A stretch of 64,000 nucleotides of DNA from Endomychus coccineus. Taxonomy: Eukaryota; Arthropoda; Insecta; Coleoptera; Endomychidae. This document shows, piece after piece, positions 33,159 to 42,838 of the stretch. The DNA lies in the NCBI GenBank assembly GCA_958510875.1, contig OY294068.1, forward strand, positions 29,120,297 to 29,184,296, in the 5' to 3' direction. A program made the position numbers and the translations under genes. Every line of letters begins with the position of its first letter. The first letter of the stretch is position 1. The notes beneath the pieces were generated by a model. The model saw only the letters and a list, made by a program, of their open reading frames with translations. It did not search any database and had not been told where the DNA came from.

Positions 33159-33495
33159 AGCGAATCGCTTTTTTTCAAATCAGTGTGATTGGTCTTGTTC
33201 ATTTTTTCACGAAAACCTCTGACTACTATTATGGAAACCGTTCTCGTTTCTGACGTTTCTTCTTAACACCCCTACCGGATTTCCTTTTACTCTTCTTTTA
33301 TTTCTATATACCCATACCTTATGTCTGATATCTAAGTTTTATCTAACTGATTTATACCGGGATCTCCACGTTTCAAACGCTTCACTAATTTCGTACCTGA
33401 GTCACAATACTGTTAACCTGGTAGGTGTAGTTCGAACGGCAGATTATTTATTAGTGAGTTAACAACCAAATATCAACTTCTACAGCAAACGTTAG

Positions 33496-33822
33496 CTTAG
33501 AATCAAGAATTGGAATATCACCCATTCTCTGAAAATGATCATGTAATCAATCCTCTACAAGCCAAACCGAATTCTGTTATCATATTTGATGATGTGTTGT
33601 GTAATAAACAAGACAAGATCAGAGCGTACTTTCCAAGAGGTAGACATAATTTTATTGACAGTTTCTATCTCTGTCAGTCAAGCAAAATGTCCAAACCATG
33701 GAATAAGTGATAATACTAAGACTACGATAATTTTCAAACAAGATCTTAACCTTAGACATATATATGACGATCATGTAACTAGCGATATGCTACTTGAGAG
33801 ATTCATATTATGTAATTATTAG
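33496..33822 (+). pseudogene. Packaging ATPase relic (FtsK/HerA type) of the adintovirus-like locus
   Basis: The plus strand reads NSVIIFDDVLCNKQDKI (Walker B-like), then RAYFPRGRHNFIDSFYLCQS. After a frameshift at about 33,690 it continues TIIFKQDLNLRHIYDDHV. These are hallmarks of the A32/FtsK-like genome-packaging ATPase found in Polintons and adintoviruses. The N-terminal Walker A part is not seen; a TAG sits just upstream. It is convergent or opposite to the protease and core-like relics, as expected for divergently arranged gene blocks. Inactive. Confidence 0.7.
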
Positions 33823-33824
33823 TA

Positions 33825-34240
33825 TTAAAAGAAAAACAAGGTAACGTTATCCTAGCGCATCCGCCATTTTATTCAGAAAATTTGCTGTGCTTTCGAAATT
33901 CAAGAAGCTATTTGATTGGAAACTTTACAACTGTACGATCAAACTCTGTTGTTTTTCCTCTCGTCTGATACCTTGGATTTTGCATTTAAATTCGATCTAC
34001 TCTGACGTTGCTGATTTCAGTATTAGTATACCACACCTGTGTTAAAATAATGTGTTATCGTGCAATTCGTTCTAATATACTCGCATAATTTCTTCTGAAA
34101 TTTTTCGTTGAATTCTAAACGTTAATTGAGAATGATTAATATCGAAATAAGGAAATAACGTGTAGTACTCCATTCAGAACTTTAGAATCCAGAGATTCAT
34201 ATAATGGTTATATATACAGATTTGAATAATAACACCCAGT
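33825..34240. other. No gene recognised
   Basis: AT-rich; nothing definable. Confidence 0.4.
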
Positions 34241-34241
34241 A

Positions 34242-34619
34242 TTAGAGGAGCAATTCATTTGAAATTTTCACATAATATGTACTCCCATATATCAAAGAAG
34301 TGATTCCAACAAAAAATATCAACGATACCTCGGTATTTTTTGCTGAAAATAAATAAACAATGATGTTTGATAAAGCCACTACGTTGCCATGACAACCAAC
34401 AATTTTTAATGGCACCCTATATTTTTTTTCTTGTGCTATGAACAGATCTATATTTTCTGCATACGGGCCACTAAAAAGGTTTATCTTCAACACTTGAAAT
34501 TTTTTTAGAACTTTTGAAAGACAACACTGTGTGATACGTAGTCGGTTCGGATTAACTTCGCTAAGCAGTAAACTTCTTTCTGCGATCGTTTCCATAATAT
34601 CTTCAACATACACAACCAA
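34242..34619 (-). CDS. Unrecognised open frame with hydrophobic C-terminus
   Basis: 125 codons that I do not recognise. The first half is soluble-looking (SLLLSEVNPNRLRITQCCLS, LKKFQVLKINLF). The middle contains YAENIDLFIAQEKKYRVPLK followed by IVGCHGNVVA. The last 45 residues are strongly hydrophobic (LSNIIVYLFSAK, VSLIFFVGITSLIYG), suggesting one or two membrane segments. Part of it (34,380-34,465) is present again, inverted, at 34,785-34,850. It may be the end of a transposon or a chance frame. The GTTGCCATGACAAC word inside it resembles RFX X-box sequences elsewhere in the window. Confidence 0.3.
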   Translation of the reverse strand: MVVYVEDIMETIAERSLLLSEVNPNRLRITQCCLSKVLKKFQVLKINLFSGPYAENIDLFIAQEKKYRVPLKIVGCHGNVVALSNIIVYLFSAKNTEVSLIFFVGITSLIYGSTYYVKISNELLL

Positions 34620-34784
34620 ACAAAAACAATAACAAACGACAGAAAGTGTAAAATCCCTTAATCTGAAAAACGTTTTCCATGACTACCTTCTTTTTCGCAG
34701 CCAACTTTGTTTTCCGGTGATTGATATTCTATCGAATTCAAGTTAATGTGATTTCTTACACAAGGTCATTGAAATTTTAGTTGC

Positions 34785-34850
34785 TCGTACGCAGAAAACA
34801 TGGATCTGTTCATAGCACAAGAATAAAATATTGTTGGTTGCCATGGCAAC
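34785..34850 (+). repeat. Inverted copy of part of the 34.2-34.6 kb frame
   Basis: TACGCAGAAAACATGGATCT, GTTCATAGCACAAGAA and TTGTTGGTTGCCATGGCAAC match the reverse complement of 34,380-34,465 with a short internal deletion. The two arms are about 320 bp apart. Confidence 0.75.
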
Positions 34851-34942
34851 GTAACTTCTCCTCTAGAATGGAATTATATGAATCGAAATTTAGTGCTCAA
34901 TAGCAATTTGTGTTTAATAAGCTTTATTAATCTTTTTTACAG

Positions 34943-35216
34943 GAGGTTTCTTTTGCAAGGGATGGAGTGAAGAGTGGGTTGTGTTGTACGAAGACTCTAC
35001 GATAGCGTGGTTTGCAGACAAAGGTCTAAGTAGACCGAGAGGACGTATACGAATAAGCGAGGCACCCGAACTGCTCGCAGTTGGAGAATGGACCAGAAAA
35101 GTGCCAAAGAAACCTAGATTTTCACGTTCATGTCATGTAGCACAATTACTAGCCATAGGAACAAGAGTACCGGAAGATGTATACTGGCTCATGGCTCAAT
35201 CGCCTGCGGAAGTCAA
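34943..35216 (+). CDS. Host gene exon encoding most of a PH-like domain
   Basis: A 274-nt internal exon. It is preceded by a pyrimidine-rich acceptor (TCTTTTTTACAG) and ends at CAA|GTAAGT, a consensus donor. In the frame of 34,945 it encodes GFFCKGWSEEWVVLYEDSTI, AWFADKGLSRPRGRIRISEA, then VAQLLAIGTRVPEDVYWLMA and SPAEV. The order of strands (KGW..RWVVL..D, a charged loop, RIRI, a late VAQLLAIG strand) fits a pleckstrin-homology fold, usually used for membrane or protein binding. The C-terminal helix would lie in the next exon, not found here. It uses richer codons than its surroundings. I cannot name the gene. It is the only likely host coding sequence in the window. Confidence 0.65.
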
Positions 35217-35469
35217 GTAAGTAATTGTTAATAATTACTAACCGTTGAAGTGTTATATAGATTATGGGAATAGGCGAAATACAAACAGAGATCAATGAAG
35301 GATCGAATAGTTTTAACTTATCCTCACCCGTTATTTAGAATTACTCTGAAACGTGACTATAATTTTCCAACTGCGGAAAAAGAACGACCCTAGGGTTGTT
35401 CGGGAAGTGCTTTGGTCATATATAAAATAAACAGTTCGGTCTGACAAAATTCTTTACTCTGTTAAGGAA

Positions 35470-35745
35470 AGCCCAGAGAGTTTTAATGACTTTTCGCAAC
35501 GTTCCTACACTTGCAGTTTCGTTTAGCGACATGACTCATACACAGATACGATATCATAGACCAATATTCTTTCTTGGTCATTCCAGGACGTTTCTCTGCG
35601 ATCGCTCCTTCCAATTCCACCAAAAAGTGTTGCCAAATATTGGCCAGTAATGCCTTAACCTCCTTAAAGTAATCAAACATTATGTTTCCAGCGGTCTTCA
35701 CCTTTTTGTAGCTTGTTCACCTTGCTCAGTTCTTAATTTATATTG
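35470..35745 (-). pseudogene. mariner transposase fragment
   Basis: A frame with GNIMFDYFKEVKALLANIWQ, then LVELEGAIAEKRPGM, resembles the mariner segment between the first and second catalytic Asps (YYxxLLxxL...EKRP). The downstream part decays. No TIR is visible. A single short match, so moderate confidence only. Confidence 0.45.
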
Positions 35746-36365
35746 CCTTTCCTCAACGTTTGGGGAACCCATGGTCACAAAATAAAAAGGAATTAATTAC
35801 AACTCGGATTCCATTTTGCACAATCTAACCCAGTAGATCTCTTGACATCGAAAAAATTCGGAATTTTTGTGAAGACCTTCATTTTGATGTTCTAAGTCAA
35901 TTTGAGCCGAGGGATTTTTTAGGGGTGAGATGGGATGTATTTAAATTTTCAGGAATTATCTCGAAAATTATCAATTAAAAAAAAATAATTGTTCTTTCAT
36001 TCAATCACTAACGGCTTGTACCATCGATTTTTTGAAGTAAAATAGTTTATTAAGCTTCAGTAAACAGTTATGAAATAAAACAGTAAGAAGGTACAATGAG
36101 AATAAAATAATCATATTGCTATCTTAAAACTATCCAGAACACATTAATCATTTAGAATCACAATTACCTATATCTAACAATGAGAAAAAAACAGTTAATA
36201 TAAAATCTACTTCAAAGTTTTTATTTACAGATTACTTAATTAATTTAAAGGTGATCTATTTACTATTTAAAAATTCTCCATTAAAGTTGGGTTTCGAAAT
36301 ACATATATACTTAAACAATTCACAATTACAATTGAATCGTACTTAAGAATCAATCAATCCGTATA
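35746..36365. other. No gene recognised
   Basis: AT-rich intergenic or intronic sequence up to the LINE target site. Confidence 0.4.
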
Positions 36366-37592
36366 CCTATGGGTCGGCTCCGAGGAGAGCCCTTGAAGCT
36401 CTCGCTGGATTACCACCTCTACACTTATACATAAAAACTGAGGCCATGAGAACGGCGTATAGGTTGAAGGGCCTAGGCCACTGGACCAAAACGCACCACT
36501 CTCGTGGACACTCATCGATTTTAAGTGAGGCAATCTCTGAATGCCCCATACTAGAAATGAAGCAAGATAGCATGATTCCTGCTATATGTCTCACTTCCTC
36601 ATCCGGGATAGAGGAGATTGGAACAACGATACCCTCACCCTACTGCCACCAGACGGGCTCGTATGGTTCACAGATGGGTCCAAGGTAGGTCAGGCTTCTG
36701 GGGCGGGAGTGTACCTAAAAGGCCAAGGATCACTACCTCAGTGACTCTAGGCGTTCACTGCACGGTTTTTCAGGCGAAGGTCTACGCAATATTGACTTGT
36801 GCCATGGAAAACCTGCGAAGAAACTATGTAAATAGGCGCATATATATTTGCACATACAGCCGGTCGGCTCTGGGAGCTCTCAAATCACCCAGAGTCACAT
36901 CAAGGCTGGTCAAAGATTGCAGGGATACACTGGCTGAACTAGCTAGGAGAAATAAAGTTAAACTCATCTGGGTCCCCGGACACAGCGGAGCTGTAGGGAA
37001 CGAAATGGCCGACTCTCTGGCCAGGAGAGGGTCGTCTAGCGCCCTTATCGGGCCGGAGCCAATGATCGATTTATCAAACTACGTAGGGGGTCTCGCCCTT
37101 CTGGGCCAACTGAATAAAGAGTGGTCTAAACTGTGGCAAGAAACACCATGCATGAGGCAGGCCAAGCTCTTCATCAAAGAGCCTGTGCCTGGGCTCTCAA
37201 AGAAACTCTCTGAACAGAAGGGACATCAGAGAGATGACTGGAATCCTAACCGTTCACTGTCGTCTTAACAAACATCTCCACACTATTGGCATCAGAGATG
37301 ACCCAATATGTAGGAAATGCAGAGAGGTGGAAGAAACTGTATCTCACATCCTGTTGGAATGCCCAGCATTAGCATCCCTCAGGCATCGACACTTCGGAGA
37401 ATTAAAACTGCTCTCAGAACAACTTGTCGAAGCCAGCACTGGCAATAGTCTGGGTTTCTGACGGGCCACAAACCTGCTAGAATAGAATAGGCTTCTGACC
37501 ACGAAGAGCACAATGGGCCCAACTAAGTGGCCTAAATGCCATCAGGGGGCTAAGCCCCCTCCCCTCTTATGATGATGATGATTCCTATGGGT
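36366..37592 (+). mobile_element. 5'-truncated LINE with 9-bp target-site duplication
   Basis: The direct repeat CCTATGGGT occurs at 36,366-36,374 and 37,584-37,592. The insert between them ends in a (TGA)n/(GAT)n tail, TTATGATGATGATGATT, preceded by a 3' UTR with CAGGGGGCTAAGCCCCCTCC, a short palindrome. Truncation at the 5' end and a microsatellite tail are typical of target-primed reverse transcription. The perfect duplication suggests a fairly recent insertion. Confidence 0.9.
36375..37461 (+). pseudogene. LINE RT-RNase H linker, RNase H and Cys/His tail
   Basis: It starts in the linker after the reverse transcriptase (ALEALAGLPPLHLYIKTEAM, YRLKGLGHW). The RNase H domain follows across two frameshifts: WFTDGSKVGQASGAGVYLKG (about 36,664), then SRSALGALKSPR, WVPGHSGAVGNEMADSLARR (about 36,970-37,030). 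The C-terminal motif CRKCREVEETVSHILLEC lies at about 37,312-37,365 and the frame ends at 37,461. The catalytic Asp and Glu pattern of RNase H is visible. The reverse transcriptase itself is absent through truncation. Clade is LOA/R1-like from the presence of RNase H and the zinc-like tail. Confidence 0.85.
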
Positions 37593-37689
37593 AGACATTT
37601 AAAAAACGAATACATTCATAACACAGATATATTTTAGTTAGAGTTAATCTATGACAAGAATAATTATAGCTATTTTCATTCCTCGTGTT

Positions 37690-38060
37690 ATAGTCATGGT
37701 CTATCAGTTCCTCTGAAAATATATGCTGATGTTTTTGCATAAAAGTAAGCATCCAAACATATACAATCCTGGTATTGTTGAAAGCTGGTTACTAGCAAAT
37801 TTACCTTTACATAACTGTTTAAATTTCATTCTAAGAACAATTCTTAGAACACGTTTTTGCAGTTTAAAGATATCTGCTAGAATAAAAGTTGACAAAATAA
37901 ACACACCTTAGAAAACTATGGCTAGCCGTTCTGGATAAGACCCTTCATGCAAACCATCATTGATTTAGTTTTTTCGAATGTACGTTAATATGTTCATACC
38001 ATTTTAGATGTGCGTCAATTGTGACGCCTAAAGAATTTGTCACTACTTGAAATGGAAAAA
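37690..38060 (-). pseudogene. CR1/L2-type LINE fragment
   Basis: Minus-strand scraps read SLGVTIDAHLKWYEHI (post-motif C region) and, in another frame, IFKLQKRVLRIVLRMKF and SNQLSTIPGLYMFGCL. This order is typical of the C-terminal part of Jockey/CR1/L2 reverse transcriptases. Short and broken. Confidence 0.6.
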
Positions 38061-38089
38061 CAAAACAGTTATGACAAAGATTCAGGAAT

Positions 38090-38860
38090 TGTTTTTCTCG
38101 AGCTTGACAATGAGGGGGTGAGCTCGTGTAGTCCGCTTACCTAGAATTTCTCGTGGTGGAATAACAGACGAGATTTCTGATGAACACCAACTATGGAAAT
38201 ATCTATAGAAAAGGGAGATATCGCCCACCTTTCGACGATGTTCTAGAGAGTCGATGAATTCAGTCAGACGAATATCTTCTCTTCTGGATATAATCCAAGA
38301 GCTTCAGCGTATGTTTGGGAGTCGAACTCCAAACATGTTAACAATACTCCAGGACAGGTCGAATCTGTGCTTTGTAGGAGCTGCTGAGATGTAAATTAGC
38401 CCTTGACACGGAATAAAAAATTTGTTTTCGCAATGTTTCTCACATGATCATCCTGTGAGAGGTTGCTGTTAGTGGTGATTCCGAGCATACATATAGAAAA
38501 CTCCATAGGAATAGTTGTACCTGACAACATCATCATATTAGGCATTGTGGAATCTGCTTTCCTGAAGAAGATGCAACCTTGAGTTTTGGTTGCATTAAAA
38601 TCTACTAGATTATCAGATCCCCTTTTCAATCGTGACCAGATCTCCATTAATTGCGTCAAGGTCCTCTGGCCCCATTGGACGGTATAAAGGCTGTAGATGA
38701 GAAAGCAGTATGAAGTGTACCATCATCTGCAAAGCTGGTGGTCACTTTCAACATATCGTTGATATCGAGCAGAAAAAAGTTTGTGCCAAGACAGATCCCT
38801 ATGGAACACCAGGCTTAATATCCATTTTATCGGAGAATAATCCGTCAAACCTAAATGATT
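38090..38860 (-). pseudogene. Jockey-like LINE relic
   Basis: Minus strand, several frames: KPGVP-GSVL (motif B, Gln replaced), SFADDGTLH (motif C, FADD intact), DDHVRNIAKTNFLFRVKG, and a C-terminal part with SLEHRRKVGDISLFYRYFH and CSSEISSVIPP. The same family forms the relic at 59,100-61,870. Frameshifted throughout. Confidence 0.75.
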
Positions 38861-39879
38861 AAAATTAATTCATAAATAATTAAAATGTTATGTAATTTCA
38901 TGTTAAGATTTTTTATGGACCTAGAGCGACCTTGATGTAAGGTCCAAAGCCGATCGATAAAACCCGGTCAACATCATACTCGGTTCAATAATTTTTCAGG
39001 CACACATTTACTTATGTTTGAAACACTCATACCTACATTTAAAAACATTTAACTTTCGCTATGATGCAACTTCATTGGTTATAAACAACCCCTCGTACCC
39101 TGTCAACAGGGGTTCGGCACCGACAAGGGTCATTTTCCAATTTTTGGTGTTGGGTTCAGAATTTGCCTGGTCAGCATGGTTGTTCATTACTCCTCTATTA
39201 CTCTTAATTTTTTATTTCGTTTCCCGATGTGTCGTTGGCTCTTGTGAGATCGGTTTGTGGCGGGTATGAACCTGGTTTTGTTTGAGGAGTTTATATACAT
39301 GGGTAATTTACTAGAAACTATTTCGTTACATATACATTTATTATTTGTAAGATTTTTATCCCGTCTTTTATATCTCGTTCGGAAAAGTTTTATCCACATT
39401 TGAATGTGTTGACGACCAACCGAGACATTCTGATATTTATTGATCGATAACTATTTCAAGTTCAACGATGCATTGTCACAATGCACATCAAATTTGACCA
39501 CTGTACTGAGTTGAGTTTAACCGTATATAGTGGAAGTAGATGGTATCAGTGTTTTCGTGAACTATTATGATATGTTCATTGTTTTTTTTTACTACTAAAG
39601 CTCTGACGAAGCGAAACATAAATTCACTGAACTTTAGCAAAAAGTAGAACATATTCAATACCTTTGTCAAGTAAAATTTTATCACGGCCTCATGAAAAAT
39701 CACAAACAATACTCCTATCAACCCCGTAGTATCCTATGTTAATAGCCCTACACATAATCTAGCGGTAAAATTAAATTCAATTTTCAGACATATAAGTATC
39801 TTCAAGCCTAAGTATGCAGTAAAAAACTTTCAAAGTTAATAAATAGATTAACATTCCCTAAAAATTGAATTTTGATATC
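38861..39879. other. No gene recognised
   Basis: Open frames at 39,018-39,269 (+) and 39,488-39,721 (-) have hydrophobic or basic composition but no motif. Probably intergenic. Confidence 0.4.
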
Positions 39880-41030
39880 TTTTGATGTCTCAAATATTTT
39901 TTCATATATTCTCCCAATGAATGTAAAATTTTGATATCGAAAATTCTGAAAAAATCACATACAAATTCCGTATTAAAATCCGAGATAGAACAAGCTTTTG
40001 ATCTTTGCCTTAGCCAAAATTATTGTCAATTTAATAACTAGTTTTTCACACAAAATAATGTATTAGATATGGGATCCCCATTGAGTCCTCTTTTGACAGA
40101 TATGTTCATGTCTTATATTGAAGAAACTATAATGAGTTCCCCTCTAGCTAAAAATCATTTTCATTGTTGGTTCAGATATGTAGATGATGTTTTATCCTTC
40201 TTCAAAGGTACATCACGACAATTGAATGTTTTATTATCCTTCATTAATAATATGCATCCTAACATTAAGTTCACTTCAGAAACTGATAAAGATAACAAAA
40301 TAAACTTCCTAGACCTTACCCTCACGCACCATGATAATATCATTCATTACTTTCAAAATTTATAGAAAACCTACATTCACAGAAACAACTATTGCCAATT
40401 CATTTTTAAGTCCCTGTACTCACAAATTAACAGCATACAACTCTATGATACATAGAGTCTTCTCATTTTCTCTTTCTCCTGAAAACCTGAATCAAGAATT
40501 GAATATAATCAAGGTTAGCCATTAACAATTGTTTTCAACCTCAAATTATATCCTAATTAATTGACGGAAAAAAGCAGAAATTAACTTAGTCAAGTATCTA
40601 TCCTTTTACAAACAATTTAAATTCCTCACATATTTTGGTACTGTAAGTGAAATAATTGCACACATTTCATCGAAACATAATCTAAAAGTTAGCTCCAAAC
40701 CTCAAAATAAATTGTCCTAGTGTTTGTTCAAGGCTAAAGATAAAACAAATAAGTTTAATAAACCTGGAGTATATAAATTAACCTGTTCAGAGTGTGATAA
40801 CTTTTACATTGGTAGATCTAGTCGTAATATAAATATTAGATATAAGGAACATTTTCGATCTTTTAAATTTAATAAACACATTCAGTAGTAGTACAGTACA
40901 GGTTTTAAATTAAACACACTAGAATTAATAGAAATTATCAAAGGTATTGAAAATAATGACAATAAAATTTTCAACGATCAATTAGATGTATGCGACAGCA
41001 TTCTATTTGCTGTCTTGATAACGTAAAATT
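39880..41030 (+). pseudogene. Penelope-like element, RT C-terminal part and GIY-YIG nuclease
   Basis: A plus-strand frame carries FDLCLSQNYCQFNN, then MGSPLSPLLTDMFMSYIEE, WFRYVDDVLSFF (polymerase motif with YVDD), MHPNIKFTSETDKDNKINFL. A frameshift at about 40,350 leads to IYRKPTFTETTI and HKLTAYNSMIHR, the Penelope signature after the palm. At 40,768-40,890 VYKLTCSECDNFYIGRSSRN and RYKEHFRSF form a GIY-YIG endonuclease domain with its Cys pair. Both domains are hallmarks of Penelope-like retroelements, which insert by nuclease-primed reverse transcription. Several stops make it inactive. It is immediately followed by the composite DD41D unit. Confidence 0.9.
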
Positions 41031-41420
41031 TCCCATAATCGTCTTGTGCCTTCCTAGAATACCTCCACATTAAAATTTCCTTATCACAATATTAACTCTA
41101 CCTCATTATCCAATTTCAATTATACCGGGATATCAAAAATTATCTTGATCAAGGGTAGTTGTGGAATCTAGAACGTGTGTCTTACTTTACGTTTAGAATA
41201 ATTAAGTCACTGTCACACTGACATCATCAATAACCTACAAATTTCATACCTATTTATTTCAGTTGTGAAACAATAATGAACTACAAATTAAAAATTATCT
41301 TGGTCAAGGGTGGTTGTGGAATGTAAAACGTCTGTCTTACTTTACATTTTTGAATATGTTTTGTTGTGTCAGAATCTGTTAAGTCATTGTGCTGAAATTT
41401 TCCAATCCAGTTTTTGAATC

Positions 41421-42503
41421 ATGCCTCTTACGACACAGAACAAAATTTTCATGATTGAAGCCTATTTTCGAACGGGTGCGCTAGTTAATGGAAATTGACA
41501 ATACAGTCAACGTTTGTGTTTGCACAATTTTCGAGAGCACTTCCCAAACGTGGCAATATTACCGGACAATTTTTATGCGTGCCTTACAAACTGTGTTGAA
41601 GTGTTTCGCGAAACTGGTTGTGTAACTCATGAAAAAGGTGCTGGTAGACCAAGAGTTCGTACAGAAGAAGTTGTCAATGACGTTCGTCAACGTATGGAAG
41701 AGGAGCCTGCAATACCTTTGAAACGTCTTTCTCAGGAAATTGGACTTTCTTATGGAACATGTCAGAAGATTTTAAAGAAAGACTTGAACATGCATCCATA
41801 TAAGATGCAAGCACATCAAGCTCTTCTGCCCGCAGACCACCACAGACACCTTGCTTATTGCCATTGGTTTGTCAATAATTTAATGAATGACGATCTTCTG
41901 GTCTTAACTTTTTTTTCTGACGAAGCGTGGTTCCACCTTTCGGGAGACATCAATTCTCAAAATATGCGAATGTGGAGCAATGATAACCCTCATGTTTTTA
42001 CTGAATCGCCACTACATGCTCAAAAAATCGGTGTTTGGATGGCAGTTTCTCGCAGAAGAATAATTGGGCCAATTTTTTTCGATTTCACCGTCAACGCAGA
42101 AAGGTACAGACACAACTTTTCGGCTGAATTTGTGCAACAGTTAAACGATGATGAACTTCGGTAAGGTTATTTCCAGCATGACGGTGCAACAGCACATACT
42201 ACACGAGAAAATATTGCTTTTCTCCGCGAGTTTTTTGATGACCGGCTGATAAGTTTGCATACAGAAGTTGAATTTCCTCCGAGATCACCTTGTTTGACAA
42301 TTATGGACTATTTCATATTTCCTTACTTAAAAAACAAGATTTTCGCAACTCCGGTAAATAATTTGCAAGAACTTCAACAAAGAATAGTTCAGCAATGTGC
42401 AACCATAACGCCAGAAATGCTGCAAAAAGGTTTTCACAGCATGAGGATGCGCGTCAACTTGTGCATCGAACAAAACGGGGGATATTTCCAACAATTACTG
42501 TAA
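41421..42503 (+). pseudogene. DD41D transposase with two in-frame stops
   Basis: 361 codons in one frame from ATG 41,421 (MPLTTQNKIFMIEAYFRTG) to TAA at 42,501-42,503. It is interrupted by TGA at 41,496-41,498 and TAA at 42,162-42,164. N-terminal helix-turn-helix, then GAGRPRVRTEEVV and IPLKRLSQEIGLSYGT. Catalytic motifs are FFSDEAWFHL, FQHDGATAH and SPCLTIMDYF, with 41 residues between the second and third Asp. The usual SPDL has Cys for the first Asp of that word, but the catalytic MD is kept. It is diverged from the other transposases here (GRPR linker, no LDFFLWG), so it is a separate lineage. Flanked by its own inverted repeats. Confidence 0.88.
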
Positions 42504-42676
42504 TTTAGTTTTTCTTGTTACTAAAACCGTTATTTCATAATTTGTAGTTCATTATTGTTTTACAACTGAAATAAATAGGTATGAATGAAATTTGTAGGTT
42601 ATTGATGATGTCAGTGTGACAGTGACATAATTATTTCAAACGTAAAGTAAGACCACGGTCGTACATACAGGTCTGG

Positions 42677-42838
42677 AAACTCATTAGTGTGAAGTTACCC
42701 ACAGTTTTCCATCCACACTTTATGACGTGTGTACTGTCGAAGATGGGATAGAGGAGAATTTGCAAGCTATGTTGCCAGATTTATCAGACAATCTGCTACC
42801 AAGTCCGTTTTCAGAAATTATTTGTTCTACCTGATTGA
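42677..42838 (+). repeat. Left flank of the satellite palindrome
   Basis: Pairs in inverse with 47,565-47,731: GTGTGAAGTTACCCAC, CCACACTTTATGACGTGTGT and TTATCAGACAATCTGCTACC are all present inverted on the right. The match continues to the first satellite monomer. Confidence 0.9.

Noticed and set aside
32977..33222. Plus-strand Ala/Pro-rich frames opposite the core-like proteins (also 11,177-11,557)
   Set aside because: Antisense shadows of the Gly/Ala-rich minus-strand frames.
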